A stretch of DNA of 64,000 bases from Paenibacillus sp. W2I17 (GCF_030815985.1 NZ_JAUSXM010000001.1:1984001-2048000); one strand, 5' to 3'; shown: positions 33,925 through 42,567, numbered from the stretch's first letter. A program made the numbers and translations. The notes: generated from the letters alone by a model not told the origin.

Positions 33925-34057
33925 GAATTTAAGCCCCTTTGCCATTGGATTTACGGATCGATTCTTCCGTGTATCCATAAATAACCAGATAGCGTCAGCC
34001 CCAAACAGCTTTTCCACTCTTATATTAAGCCGTATTTTGCCGAGGTGTAAAATTGTG

Positions 34058-34091
34058 CAAAAAGCCCGTCCCACCAAGCTGGAGACGGACT
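34058..34091 (-). terminator. Terminator after the aldehyde dehydrogenase gene
   Basis: AGTCCGTC...GACGGGCT with extra TCC/GGTGG pairing, then TTTTTG on the minus strand. Confidence 0.7.
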
Positions 34092-34168
34092 TCCGCATGA
34101 TTTGTCGATCTTTTTGTAACCCGCTCTAATCATTCATAAATGCCCCTGCTAGTTCACTCTTTTTCGAC

Positions 34169-35644
34169 TTATTTCACTCCCGGATATTCCCGATATTGGT
34201 GCTGAATGCTGATCCAACGCGTACGTGTAAACTTCTCAATGGCCCAATCCCCACCGAAACGTCCAATCCCTGAAGCTTTTTCACCGCCAAACATCACATG
34301 CGCTTCATCGTTCACAGACTGATCATTTACATGCACCATACCCGATTCAATGCGCTGGGCAACCTGATATCCTCGATTCAGATCTTGGGTGAATACGGAA
34401 CCACTAAGTCCATAAGGAGTATCATTCGCCAAACGTACAGCTTCCTGCTCATCATGAGCCTTCATAATCACTGCCACCGGGCCAAACAATTCCTGCTGCA
34501 CGATATCCTGTTCAGGTTTAACATCGGCAAGTACAGTAGGAGACAGCACACTGCCTTTACTGGTCCCCCCGAGCAATAACCGTGCACCTTCGGCCTTGGT
34601 TTTGTTCACAAGCTCCAGCAATCGTTCTACCTCTTTTTCCCGAATGAGAGGGCCAACCAGTGTTTTGGCATCCGCCGGATCACCTGCCTGAACATTCTTC
34701 GTCTTGGCTACAAATGAATCGACGAACTTATCGTAAATATCGGCATGCACAATGATACGATTCAGCGCCATGCAGATCTGTCCCTGATGCAGAAACTTGC
34801 CAAAGACCGCCGCTTCGGCAGCACGTTCAATGTCCGCATCTTCCAGCACAACCATGGCGTTGTTGCCGCCTAGTTCCAGTGCCGTTTCTTTTAAATGTTC
34901 ACCCGCCAGTTTACCGATCCCTTGTCCAACTTCTGTGGAACCCGTGAATGAAATTACTTTGGGAACCGGATGAGCGACAAAGTAATCCCCGATCTCGCTG
35001 CCACTTCCGGCAACGACATTCAGCACGCCCACAGGCAGACCAGCCTGTTCAAACAAATCGGCAATGAGCCAACCTGCCGTAATCGGAGTGTCTGATGCTG
35101 GTTTAATCACCACACCATTACCAAGGGCAATCGCTGGAGCTACAGATCGCAGGCATAGATGCAAAGGGAAGTTCCATGGCCCGATAACACCAATCACTCC
35201 CTTCGGCTCTCGAACCACACGGTTCTCTTTGCCAGGGGTATTGGACGGAATAATCTCACCCTTCATGCGATAAGGAAAAGATGCTGCTTCGTCAACAATG
35301 CGTTTAGCCGCTGCAAACTCCGCCTCCGATTTGATTCGGGTACTCCCGGATTCCGTGATCAACAGTTGAATGATCTCCTCTTTTCGCTCCGCCATCAGGG
35401 ATGAAACTTTACGCAATACCTCTTCTTTCGCAGCAGGTAATGACTTCGCCCATTCAATCGAATTTTTCTGAGCTGACTCATAAGCCTTATCTATGTCTTC
35501 CTTATTGGAAGAGCGCCATGTGGCAATAACTTCTCCCGTATAAGGATTGATATTCTCCATTGTTTTCTCACCGGAGCCATCTACCCAGCTGCCATTAATA
35601 TATTGTTTCGTCCATGTTGTATGTTCAGTGTCCATTAAAGTCAT
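34169..35644 (-). CDS. Aldehyde dehydrogenase family protein
   Basis: 491 residues from ATG 35644 (AGGAGG 9 nt upstream). Catalytic Glu in ALELGGNNAMVVLEDAD and nucleophilic Cys in HQGQICMALNR. GVIGPWNFPLHLCLRSVAPAIALGN and SFTGSTEVGQGIG form the NAD(P)-binding region. Sequence around the Cys and the IQHQYREYP end are similar to aromatic aldehyde (vanillin/benzaldehyde, YfmT-like) dehydrogenases. It oxidises an aldehyde to the acid with NAD(P)+ in the cytosol. Single gene with its own terminator; no adjacent substrate-specific partner. Confidence 0.92.
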   Translation of the reverse strand: MTLMDTEHTTWTKQYINGSWVDGSGEKTMENINPYTGEVIATWRSSNKEDIDKAYESAQKNSIEWAKSLPAAKEEVLRKVSSLMAERKEEIIQLLITESGSTRIKSEAEFAAAKRIVDEAASFPYRMKGEIIPSNTPGKENRVVREPKGVIGVIGPWNFPLHLCLRSVAPAIALGNGVVIKPASDTPITAGWLIADLFEQAGLPVGVLNVVAGSGSEIGDYFVAHPVPKVISFTGSTEVGQGIGKLAGEHLKETALELGGNNAMVVLEDADIERAAEAAVFGKFLHQGQICMALNRIIVHADIYDKFVDSFVAKTKNVQAGDPADAKTLVGPLIREKEVERLLELVNKTKAEGARLLLGGTSKGSVLSPTVLADVKPEQDIVQQELFGPVAVIMKAHDEQEAVRLANDTPYGLSGSVFTQDLNRGYQVAQRIESGMVHVNDQSVNDEAHVMFGGEKASGIGRFGGDWAIEKFTRTRWISIQHQYREYPGVK

Positions 35645-35811
35645 GTGAATACGCCTCCTGATCAAGATTGAATGTCACACCTGCACAACGGTGTAATACA
35701 TCATTAACCTTGTTCAGAATTACGCAAACGTGAAGACCTGAATTAGCTCTTCCATTCCTTAAGCTTAAGGAAACAACACAATCCACAGTATTTTGCCGCC
35801 CTGTAAGTCTT

Positions 35812-36360
35812 TCATCTGTCAGGCAGGCTCTTCTCTCCAAAGAGGCTCAAGTCTTCCCATCCGTAGCCAACTTCGATCAGATCTTGACCACCAATGCGGA
35901 GGGACTGTGTCTGGACTGGAGTGCCTCCCATCTTTTCATAGAAGCGACAAGCTGAATTACGCTCCAAAGCCCATATGATCAAACGTTTCATATTGTGGGT
36001 CTGCAGATGATGAACGACATGTGTCGCCAGTTGCTGACCTATCCCCGTTTGTTGCACTTCCTTCAGCAAATATATGGCGTACAACTCTCCATCATAAGGT
36101 AATTTTCCTTCACGCTCCTTACCCCCACAAGCAAATCCGACAATGTTCCCATCATCCTGTTCAGCTACCACCAGGATCTGATCCTTTTCGCCAGAACGAA
36201 TGGTCTTCTCCCACTGGGGCAATCTTGATTCTATAGTCAAATGATCCAAAAAATCGTCAGGCACAATTCCCCGATACGTTGTTTTCCAACTCTCTGTATG
36301 TACATGGGCTATTCCTTGCGCATCCCCTTCCCGCGCCCGCCTGATCAGCATAGCTATCAC
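35812..36360 (-). CDS. GNAT-family N-acetyltransferase
   Basis: 182 residues (179 if the ATG 9 nt downstream is used; the ribosome site GTGAGTGAT is weak for both GTG 36360 and ATG 36351). GNAT pattern: IRRAREGDAQGIAHVHTESWKTTYRG, then GELYAIYLLKEVQQTGIGQQLATHV (acetyl-CoA motif A, QxxGxGxxL) and LERNSACRFYEKMGGTPVQ (motif B). It acetylates an unknown amine. Monocistronic, between the L,D-transpeptidase and aldehyde dehydrogenase genes. Confidence 0.88.
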   Translation of the reverse strand: MIAMLIRRAREGDAQGIAHVHTESWKTTYRGIVPDDFLDHLTIESRLPQWEKTIRSGEKDQILVVAEQDDGNIVGFACGGKEREGKLPYDGELYAIYLLKEVQQTGIGQQLATHVVHHLQTHNMKRLIIWALERNSACRFYEKMGGTPVQTQSLRIGGQDLIEVGYGWEDLSLFGEKSLPDR

Positions 36361-36451
36361 TCACTTTCTCTCGTAACTGCCTTAGATTTACCATATTATA
36401 TGTTCTTCTTTATATAATTCCAAATTCATCCACTGAACTACCTCTTATAAA

Positions 36452-36477
36452 GTAAAATCCGGCCCTACGGCCGGATC
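36452..36477 (-). terminator. Terminator overlapping the L,D-transpeptidase stop codon
   Basis: ATCCGGCC-gtag-GGCCGGATTTTACTTT on the minus strand; the TAG stop lies in the loop. Confidence 0.75.
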
Positions 36478-36803
36478 GTTACCCTCGTGCCTACAGATAC
36501 CTTGGAAGACAAATCCAGTACATCCGAGTTGTACATGCGTATGCAACCATGGGAGACGGATTTGCCAATAGACCAGGGCTCATTGGTTCCGTGTATGCCA
36601 TAATGGGGAGCAGACAGCCCCATCCAGAACACGCCAAATGGCCCACCTGGATTCGATTGTTTGTTAATAATAGTGAACTCCCCGTTTGGAGTCTGCGTGA
36701 GCATCTTGCCGGTGGCCACAGGATAGCCCTTAATCACCTGATTGCCGTCCAGAAGATATAACATGTGGTCAGACAGATCTACAATAATCCTGTAATCTGG
36801 CAT
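36465..36803 (-). CDS. L,D-transpeptidase (YkuD domain)
   Basis: 112 residues, close to a bare catalytic domain. Motifs: HGTN (71-74) and SHGCIRM (84-90) with nucleophile C87, supporting His85 and Arg89. No signal peptide or LysM domain is seen, unlike secreted YkuD proteins of ~160 aa; the chain starts [20 protein letters not shown]. Export would need another route, or the protein acts in forespores or after lysis. It would cross-link or modify peptidoglycan stem peptides. ATG 36803 has a GGAGG-type site 5-6 nt upstream. Confidence 0.9.
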   Translation of the reverse strand: MPDYRIIVDLSDHMLYLLDGNQVIKGYPVATGKMLTQTPNGEFTIINKQSNPGGPFGVFWMGLSAPHYGIHGTNEPWSIGKSVSHGCIRMYNSDVLDLSSKVSVGTRVTIRP

Positions 36804-36859
36804 AATGACATCCCTCCTGACCTATCTTATGCAAGATACCGGATGATGCCCGCCTGATT

Positions 36860-37954
36860 TCAGGCTTCCTCCCACTCTTTCATACTACGGGAGTGCTTGG
36901 GTTTGCGACTATTGGCCGGTTTGCTGGAAGCGGTACGTCTTCTGGATGCCACTTCTTCCTTGCGCTGCTGATATTGCAATTCCTTCTGCATTTTCAGATA
37001 ATTATTCAGTCTTTTTTCATCCAATGAACCATCCTGTATGGCCTCTTTCACTGCACATCCAGCTTCCCGTGTATGACTGCAATCCAGAAATCTGCACGTA
37101 GCGGCAAGTTCTTCAATTTCTCCAAACGCCTGCGACAGCCCATCATTGCCCTCATCCCAAAGATTAAGCTCACGCATTCCCGGAGTATCGATCAATACGG
37201 CTCCCTGAGGAAGTACAAACATCTCCCGGTGTGTTGTCGTATGTCTCCCACGGCTGTCTCCCTCGCGGACGGATTGAGTAAACTGCACATCCTCACCCAT
37301 CATCCAGTTCACCAGCGTAGACTTGCCACTGCCAGAAGATCCTGTGAGCGCAACAGTCAGCCCTGGCTGCAAATATCGTTCCAGTAAGGATTTCCCTTGA
37401 CCCTCCACTGCAGATATCGCAAGCACTTCAACGCCTGGAGCAATTCCTTCTACACTTCGGATCTGTTCTTCCACATTGCTGCACAGATCACTTTTGCTCA
37501 AGACAATGACCGGCCTTACGCCACCATTCCAAGCCATCATCACGTACCTTTCGAGTCGTCTAAGATTGAAATCATGATTAAGTGCAGCCACGATTAACAG
37601 TGTATCTACGTTTGCGGCGATTAATTGTTCCTTGGTCACTGGACCTGCCGCCTGTCTCGATACCCTGCTCCGACGGGGCACCAGATTGTGAATAATTGCT
37701 TCTTCACCTGCCTGACCTGTAATTGCCACCCAATCTCCAACCGCTGGTACCAAGCTGGTCTCCAGACTATCATGACGCATTCGGCCCGAAATTCTTCCCC
37801 AGCATTCGCCCTCTTCTGTAATCAAACGTTGCAGATGTCCATGGTCTGCGATAATTCTGGCTGGCTTTTTCTCCTGCTCTTCCATCCCTGTCTCTTGCCA
37901 CAGTTCCTGCCACTTTGCAGACCAGCCGTACTTCTTAATATGGTTATCTAAAAT
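36860..37954 (-). CDS. rsgA: Ribosome small-subunit-dependent GTPase A, probable ATT start
   Basis: 364 residues if started at ATT 37954. Order: OB fold (~40-95), circularly permuted GTPase with SKSDL (G4), GSSGSGKST (G1), DTPGMREL (G3), then zinc finger CRFLDCSHTREAGC (C-x5-C-x-H-x5-C) and a basic tail. RsgA tests 30S maturation using GTP. GGGAGG (37962-37967) lies exactly 7 nt from the in-frame ATT. The upstream TTG at 37996 has no site, and the first Met is 23 codons further in, after the conserved HIKKYGWSAKWQELW stretch. AUU initiation, as in infC, is therefore likely. A structured leader lies upstream. Confidence 0.92.
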   Translation of the reverse strand: MLDNHIKKYGWSAKWQELWQETGMEEQEKKPARIIADHGHLQRLITEEGECWGRISGRMRHDSLETSLVPAVGDWVAITGQAGEEAIIHNLVPRRSRVSRQAAGPVTKEQLIAANVDTLLIVAALNHDFNLRRLERYVMMAWNGGVRPVIVLSKSDLCSNVEEQIRSVEGIAPGVEVLAISAVEGQGKSLLERYLQPGLTVALTGSSGSGKSTLVNWMMGEDVQFTQSVREGDSRGRHTTTHREMFVLPQGAVLIDTPGMRELNLWDEGNDGLSQAFGEIEELAATCRFLDCSHTREAGCAVKEAIQDGSLDEKRLNNYLKMQKELQYQQRKEEVASRRRTASSKPANSRKPKHSRSMKEWEEA

Positions 37955-38032
37955 AAAAATTCCTCCCAAAATAAGTTGTTTGTTTACTTCGTTCAAGCCG
38001 AGTGAACAATCATCTCCGGTTCAGATCAAAAC

Positions 38033-38101
38033 AAAAAACCACGAGTAGAAATACACCCGCGGCAATAAGTAATTAGCCGAACCAAAGATCATCCTACTCG
38101 T
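38033..38101 (-). terminator. Terminator-like structured leader upstream of rsgA
   Basis: On the minus strand ACGAGTAG pairs with CTACTCGT and is followed by GGTTTTTTG. Inside is a second stem CGGC(T)AAT-tactt-ATTGCCG. It lies in the untranslated region before rsgA, so it could act as an attenuator; a plain terminator of upstream reading is the simpler view. Confidence 0.5.
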
Positions 38102-38168
38102 AGATATACCGGATAGAACACTTAACCATCCGCTATAAACAATTCAGGAACACCCTTTTATCGACAAA

Positions 38169-38200
38169 CAAAAAAGCCACGGGTGCGTCACCCGTGGCTT
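38169..38200 (-). terminator. Terminator after the 23-aa peptide gene
   Basis: AAGCCACGGGT-gacgc-ACCCGTGGCTT, then TTTTTTG on the minus strand: a perfect 11-bp stem. Confidence 0.85.
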
Positions 38201-38258
38201 CATCTGAGCATGCGATACTTCACGTTACAATGGATACTGCTATCCAGCTAACGCAAAA

Positions 38259-38330
38259 TTACATGCTTTGATCCGTTCCGGAGACGCTGTTCATATTCAA
38301 ATTAACGTATACTGCATTTAAGTTTGTCAT
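38259..38330 (-). CDS. 23-residue peptide gene (orphan peptide or leader)
   Basis: Below the usual size cut-off. ATG 38330 with GGGAGGCG 8-9 nt upstream; promoter TTGACA-18-TAACAT at 38363-38392; stop at 38259; perfect terminator 59 nt further on. The product begins MTNLNAVYVNLNMN and is Asn/Ser-rich with no signal, so it is not an obvious bacteriocin or exported pheromone precursor. It could be a leader peptide whose translation controls read-through into rsgA, or an independent small protein. All four expression signals argue that it is expressed. Confidence 0.6.
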   Translation of the reverse strand: MTNLNAVYVNLNMNSVSGTDQSM

Positions 38331-38362
38331 AAACAATCGCCTCCCTTGTAGAATTATCCATT

Positions 38363-38392
38363 ATGTTACACACTGAGCTTTGCAGTTGTCAA
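38363..38392 (-). promoter_or_regulatory. Promoter of the 23-aa peptide gene
   Basis: -35 TTGACA (38387-38392), 18-bp spacer, -10 TAACAT (38363-38368). Confidence 0.65.
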
Positions 38393-38421
38393 GCCCAAAC
38401 TATTTTTACCACCAGCCTACT

Positions 38422-39018
38422 CTATTTAACCTGATCCCAGCGTGTCCACATCTCCTTCGGATTCAATTCATAGATCTCCTCTTCCCGATACATGAACTGA
38501 TGCATGATAAATTCCCGCCGAATCGTGGCAAAGTCTTCATGGTATTGCTTTATAAATGTATTGATTTCTTTCTCCGTATACTTCCGACCAAATTCAAGCT
38601 GCTCGACCAGATGACCAAGTACAATCAGTTTTTTCTTGTATTGAGCCGGAATTTGACGCAGTCGTCCATCTTTGGAGAAAAAATTTCTCATGACCGACGC
38701 TTTCAATGTTTCGTTCACATCACTCATATCCGGAACCTCCTCTCGATTAAAGATAAAATCAACCGAAGCCTGTGCATTCTCGCGGATAAACGAAGGATTG
38801 AGTGTGAAATACACTGTATTTTTCTCCCGTCGTTCCTTAATCAGCGCCGCCTCTCTCAGCTTCGATGCATGATGTGTCACGGTTGGCTGTGACAGATTCA
38901 GCCGCTCGGCAAGTGCCTGTCCGTGCAGTTCACCCTGTGCCAACAACAGCAGCATGCGAAGCCGGGTCGGGTCAGCCAACGCTTTATGATAAGCCACAAT
39001 TTTCTCCAGCTGCATCAT
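38422..39018 (-). CDS. ArsR-type HTH regulator with DUF2087 domain
   Basis: 198 residues. The N-terminal ArsR winged helix (YHKALADPTRLRMLLLL, LNLSQPTVTHHASKLREAALI, EKNTVYFTLN) lacks the usual metal-binding Cys pair (ELHG instead of ELCVCDL). The C-terminal ~90 residues carry DUF2087 (FFSKDGRLRQIPAQYKKKLIVLGHLVEQLEFGRKYTEKEIN), a domain of unknown ligand. It probably represses itself: a perfect 18-bp palindrome lies 18 bp upstream of its start at 39036-39053, just downstream of its -10. It is divergent from ypdA, which it may also control. Confidence 0.88.
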   Translation of the reverse strand: MMQLEKIVAYHKALADPTRLRMLLLLAQGELHGQALAERLNLSQPTVTHHASKLREAALIKERREKNTVYFTLNPSFIRENAQASVDFIFNREEVPDMSDVNETLKASVMRNFFSKDGRLRQIPAQYKKKLIVLGHLVEQLEFGRKYTEKEINTFIKQYHEDFATIRREFIMHQFMYREEEIYELNPKEMWTRWDQVK

Positions 39019-39035
39019 CGTTCATCTCGCTTTCG

Positions 39036-39053
39036 ATTAGATATATATCTAAT
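39036..39053. promoter_or_regulatory. Palindromic operator of the ArsR/DUF2087 gene
   Basis: Perfect palindrome ATTAGATATATATCTAAT between the promoter and start of the regulator gene, in the typical position for an ArsR autorepressor site. Confidence 0.65.
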
Positions 39054-39056
39054 TTG

Positions 39057-39085
39057 ATATTATTCTTTTCTTCTCTACACGTCAA
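39057..39085 (-). promoter_or_regulatory. Promoter of the ArsR/DUF2087 gene
   Basis: -35 TTGACG (39080-39085), 17-bp spacer, -10 TAATAT (39057-39062); the operator covers the transcription start. Confidence 0.65.
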
Positions 39086-39193
39086 CTCCTTTGGTTTCAA
39101 GTAAGCTTGTCTAATTAAACTCCACGCTTGAACTGGCATTGGTTCGTTATTTACGGTAGGATTATATTGCTTGAAATAAGGAGGATTAAGAAC

Positions 39194-40192
39194 ATGGAAG
39201 ATGTCATTATTATCGGCGGAGGCCCATGCGGTCTGTCTGCTGCCATTGAATGTGAGCGGCTGGGACTGTCCGCTGTGATCGTTGAGAAATACAATATCGT
39301 TCAATCTATTTATCTGTATCCAACCCATATGCAGTTTTTCAGCACAGCCCCGCTGCTTGAGATCGGAAACGTTCCGTTCAGCACACCTAATGATAAACCG
39401 TTTCGTTATGAAGCACTTGCCTATTATCGCAGGGTAGCTGAACATTTTGGTCTGCGTGTTCATAACTATGAGGAAGCCCGTGAAATTAAAAGCAAGGATG
39501 ATGGTACGTTTGAGGTACATACGCTCAATCGCCGCGGGGAGGCCATCGTACATGTTGGACGCAATGTAGTTGTAGCTACCGGTTATTTTGACCATCCTAA
39601 CTATCTGGGCATCCCTGGAGAAGATAAAGATAAAGTAACTCACTACTTCCGGGAAGCCCACCCGTATACCCGTACACGTGTCGCCATTATTGGCGGAAGC
39701 AACTCAGCCGTGGATGCAGCCATGGAACTGGTTCGGGTCGGAGCACATATTGATATGGTTTATCGCGGAAGTGGTCTGTCCCAGCATATTAAACCATGGG
39801 TACGCCCGCTATTCGAGAGCATGGTGACAAAAGGTCGTATCACACTCCACCTGGAATCACGCGTGAATGAAATACTGGATGATTCGATTCGTCTGATACA
39901 CACGGATGGTTCCACTCGGGAACTGGATAATGACTTCGTACTGGCAATGACCGGTTTCCGACCAGATCGTCAACTACTCACGTCGGTAGGTGTGGAGATG
40001 TCTGATGATATGGATAAACCTCTATATGATGCACAAACGATGGAAAGCAGCGTACCTGGTGTATATGTGGGCGGAGTCATCGCTTCTGGTCGTAATGCCA
40101 ATGAAGTCTTTATTGAATCCGGACGCTGGCATGGACGGTACATTGCAGAACATATCGTTAGCAAACAACGTGGACAGACTGAAGGGAAATGA
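39194..40192 (+). CDS. ypdA: YpdA-family bacillithiol disulfide reductase
   Basis: 332 residues from ATG 39194 (GGAGG 9 nt upstream; the longer frame has no site). FAD-binding [12 protein letters not shown] near the N-terminus with the single Cys, and a second dinucleotide motif [15 protein letters not shown] for [21 protein letters not shown] and [12 protein letters not shown] are typical of the family. It reduces bacillithiol disulfide with NADPH in Firmicutes that use bacillithiol for redox balance. The ATG of the DUF441 gene lies just at its end, so the two are co-transcribed. It is divergent from the ArsR/DUF2087 gene. Confidence 0.9.
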   Translation: MEDVIIIGGGPCGLSAAIECERLGLSAVIVEKYNIVQSIYLYPTHMQFFSTAPLLEIGNVPFSTPNDKPFRYEALAYYRRVAEHFGLRVHNYEEAREIKSKDDGTFEVHTLNRRGEAIVHVGRNVVVATGYFDHPNYLGIPGEDKDKVTHYFREAHPYTRTRVAIIGGSNSAVDAAMELVRVGAHIDMVYRGSGLSQHIKPWVRPLFESMVTKGRITLHLESRVNEILDDSIRLIHTDGSTRELDNDFVLAMTGFRPDRQLLTSVGVEMSDDMDKPLYDAQTMESSVPGVYVGGVIASGRNANEVFIESGRWHGRYIAEHIVSKQRGQTEGK

Positions 40193-40197
40193 AAACA

Positions 40198-40641
40198 ATG
40201 GATATGACTTCCCTGCTGTTGCTCGTATTTGCAGCTCTCGGGATTATCAGCAGCAACACACCTGTGACCGTAGCGATGGTATTTCTGTTGTTGCTACGAG
40301 TCCTGAACCTGAATCAGGCATTTCCATGGCTTGAAAAATACGGACTTACACTGGGCATTATTATTCTGACCATTGGCGTGATGGCACCTCTTGCCAGTGG
40401 CAAGATGAGTCTGCAGACGATCGGCGAGTCTTTCCTGCACTGGAAATCACTACTCGCCATTGGCGTAGGATTACTAGTGGCATATCTCGGAGGACGTGGC
40501 GCTACGTTGATGGGTACACAGCCAACTGTCGTAGCAGGGCTGTTAATCGGAACGGTACTTGGGGTTGCCCTGTTCAAGGGTGTACCTGTGGGGCCATTGA
40601 TTGCGGCGGGAATTTTATCATTGCTACTGGGCAAATCCTGA
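40198..40641 (+). CDS. DUF441 (UPF0756) membrane protein
   Basis: 147 residues from ATG 40198, preferred over ATG 40189 because GAAGGG is 11 nt before it and only 2 nt before the first. About four or five membrane spans: [95 protein letters not shown] is the family signature. Function unknown. It is coupled to ypdA by overlap. Intergenic repeat copy 4 follows. Confidence 0.85.
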   Translation: MDMTSLLLLVFAALGIISSNTPVTVAMVFLLLLRVLNLNQAFPWLEKYGLTLGIIILTIGVMAPLASGKMSLQTIGESFLHWKSLLAIGVGLLVAYLGGRGATLMGTQPTVVAGLLIGTVLGVALFKGVPVGPLIAAGILSLLLGKS

Positions 40642-40763
40642 TTCAAGTTGTGAAGGTTGTGACATGACATGCTATGCAGATTGGCTGTATTTCCCACCGT
40701 TGTGTGATATACTTCTATTCATGCAAATTATGTACACGAGTCTACAACAGAATAATCCACATT

Positions 40764-40943
40764 AGAGGTTGTTCAAAAAGTCCGCTTTTGATTACGAAGG
40801 ATGCCAAGAGGCATCATCAGCATCGAATATGGAATTCAGCCGAAATGTCCGTTGCTCACGTAGTTTTCCCTACGCTCCGCTACTCCATTTCTAGCTTCAT
40901 CCCATCTTCTCGGTACTGAAAACCGTCCTATTTGAACACGTAC
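40764..40943 (+). repeat. Intergenic palindromic repeat, copy 4
   Basis: Same element as at 8453, with hairpin GATGCC-aaga-GGCATC. The right end reads CCTATTTGAACACGTA instead of CCTTTTTGAACA. Confidence 0.85.
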
Positions 40944-41018
40944 TATTATGGTTATGCTGTTGCATGAAAATATAGATTCACTTTGCAACTATTAATGGCG
41001 CAGGAGGATTCAGGAACC

Positions 41019-41531
41019 ATGTCACGTCAGTTTATTACAGAAGCCGTGATGGTGGCCATTTACGGTCAATTGTTAGCGCCGCCCGCGCCTGTAGAATATA
41101 TTGTTCCTTATACCACCATCCTTGAGCTATATGAATTTCAGACCAGTCCTGATCCCATGATGGATAACCCGGCAGATGATCAGCATGTGAAATCCAAAAT
41201 CAATGAAATGATTTCTTATTTCGAGGAACCGCTGAATAAGAAAAAAATAGAGCGTGCGTTACTTGTTCCATGGGCCAAAAGCCCCTCCATTTTATTTGGT
41301 GACCAAGTATCCATTGCCATTATCAATGCAATAGATACGGCACAGTACGGGGAGTATTTCGATCCCATTGAGACCGAACTGCTGCTGACATCTCAGCGCC
41401 TGAGTATCCCGATTCTCACCGATCAGGTTGAACTGATTGCACGCATAATTGAGTCTGAATCACCTGTGCAGGTATTCGATATTGATGATTTTGATTTTGC
41501 GATGGATGATGAACCACTGGATCAGGTGTAA
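41019..41531 (+). CDS. Unknown acidic protein, 170 aa
   Basis: I do not recognise a domain. Start ATG 41019 with CAGGAGG 11 nt upstream. The chain is acidic and probably globular, with a helical N-terminus (SRQFITEAVMVAIYGQLL) and a repetitive Asp-rich end (FDIDDFDFAMDDEPL). It has no signal or membrane span. It stands alone between intergenic repeat copy 4 and a bidirectional terminator. Some Paenibacillus homologues are, to my recollection, listed under sugar-nucleotide names; nothing in this sequence supports that. Confidence 0.7.
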   Translation: MSRQFITEAVMVAIYGQLLAPPAPVEYIVPYTTILELYEFQTSPDPMMDNPADDQHVKSKINEMISYFEEPLNKKKIERALLVPWAKSPSILFGDQVSIAIINAIDTAQYGEYFDPIETELLLTSQRLSIPILTDQVELIARIIESESPVQVFDIDDFDFAMDDEPLDQV

Positions 41532-41562
41532 TTCATGCTCTGAGCACGTGAATCGGATTTTT

Positions 41563-41613
41563 AAAAAATGACCTTGGCATCCACTTTATCGTGCATGCCA
41601 AGGTCATTTTTTT
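41563..41613. terminator. Bidirectional terminator between 41019 gene and Nudix gene
   Basis: AAAATGACCTTGGCAT-loop-ATGCCAAGGTCATTTTTTT, a 14-bp perfect stem. Confidence 0.88.
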
Positions 41614-41628
41614 GCGTAAACACTTATT

Positions 41629-42078
41629 TTATTCTGCAATATCCCGCGCTAACAGGGTTCGGCTAATCTGATTAAGAGGTGGTAACGACTCCAGCGCAAA
41701 AAACTTCAGACCTGCATCACTATTTACACGCGACTCCACAAGGTCATCCTGAATGATCACTGTCCGGAACAGGGCAATGACATAATACTCTTCATCTCCG
41801 CTTGAATGCAGATACCGAAGGTCAGGCCCCGAATAGAGACCTTCCAGTGTCATGGTATCAGCAGTCCAACCTGTCTCTTCCCATAACTCCCGATGTGCAG
41901 CTTCTTCAATGGCCTCACCAGGGCGCATCTCACCTGCTGGCAACCGCCAGTGACCGTGTTCAGCATGCTGAATCAGCAGTAATTCACCTTGTTCGTTCTC
42001 AGCCCGCACAGCCGCCTTTACAACAATATGAGAGCGTTTCGCGATATACTGGGCCAAATCTCGTGGTGGCAGACTCAC
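41629..42078 (-). CDS. Nudix hydrolase
   Basis: 149 residues. Complete Nudix box GEMRPGEAIEEAAHRELWEETGW (Gx5Ex7REUxEExGU), framed by VVKAAVRAENEQGELLLIQHAEHGHWRLPAG. It hydrolyses nucleoside-diphosphate-linked compounds, exact substrate unknown. GTG start at 42078 with AGGAGG 7-8 nt upstream. It is immediately downstream of the HesB-like gene (49 nt) on the same strand and shares the bidirectional terminator at 41563-41613. Confidence 0.9.
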   Translation of the reverse strand: MSLPPRDLAQYIAKRSHIVVKAAVRAENEQGELLLIQHAEHGHWRLPAGEMRPGEAIEEAAHRELWEETGWTADTMTLEGLYSGPDLRYLHSSGDEEYYVIALFRTVIIQDDLVESRVNSDAGLKFFALESLPPLNQISRTLLARDIAE

Positions 42079-42127
42079 TGCTTATCCCCTCCTCCTACTC
42101 GGAAGCCGGTGGCGACCTGTAATCCAT

Positions 42128-42430
42128 CTATTGCTTAACTTCCGTGTAACGGTATTCGATATCCTGACCTTCATCAACGATATCCACATGCAGTTGGTGG
42201 CCTTTCAGATACCAATAATCGTGATCTTCCATAAAGAATTGAATCCCCGACACTTCGGTTTGATCCGCAGGATGTCTTGGTTTCTCCACAGCAATACCTA
42301 GCGAAAATCCAGGGTGAAGACCTCCGCCAGAGCTATAACGGGCAAAAAATCGAATGCTGTCTCCCTCGTTCAAATTCAGTTCTTCCTTGTACCAGCGAGC
42401 AGCTTGATCGGATACATGTATGGTACTCAT
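42128..42430 (-). CDS. HesB/IscA-like (YneR-type) protein
   Basis: 100 residues. HesB-like fold: VSDQAARWYKEELNLNEGDSIRFFARYSSGG, then FSLGIAVEKP and a C-terminal HQLHVDIVDEGQDIEYRY. It lacks the three Cys of true IscA/SufA, as in B. subtilis YneR, so it is not a standard Fe-S scaffold. GGAG lies ~10 nt before ATG 42430. It is first of a pair with the Nudix gene. Confidence 0.85.
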   Translation of the reverse strand: MSTIHVSDQAARWYKEELNLNEGDSIRFFARYSSGGGLHPGFSLGIAVEKPRHPADQTEVSGIQFFMEDHDYWYLKGHQLHVDIVDEGQDIEYRYTEVKQ

Positions 42431-42537
42431 TTGGTGTCAGCTCCTTCTGTATATATATATGTTCCATCATATCTCGACAGGGACTTGAATACAAACCCGA
42501 GTGACCACATAAAGACAAAATAAGTTGTGAAAAATGT

Positions 42538-42567
42538 TTGACAGATTGTAAAAGCCGGTGTTAAGAT
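42538..42567 (+). promoter_or_regulatory. Promoter of the bmr leader peptide and exporter operon
   Basis: -35 TTGACA (42538-42543), 18-bp spacer, -10 TAAGAT (42562-42567), reading toward the exporter genes. Confidence 0.7.

Noticed and set aside
33925..34098. N-terminal extension of the 33772 frame
   Set aside because: It would start inside the aldehyde dehydrogenase terminator, so only the short 50-codon version remains as a weak possibility.
38033..38101. A known riboswitch upstream of rsgA
   Set aside because: The two nested stems and T run do not match any ligand-binding riboswitch core I know; kept as an attenuator or terminator only.
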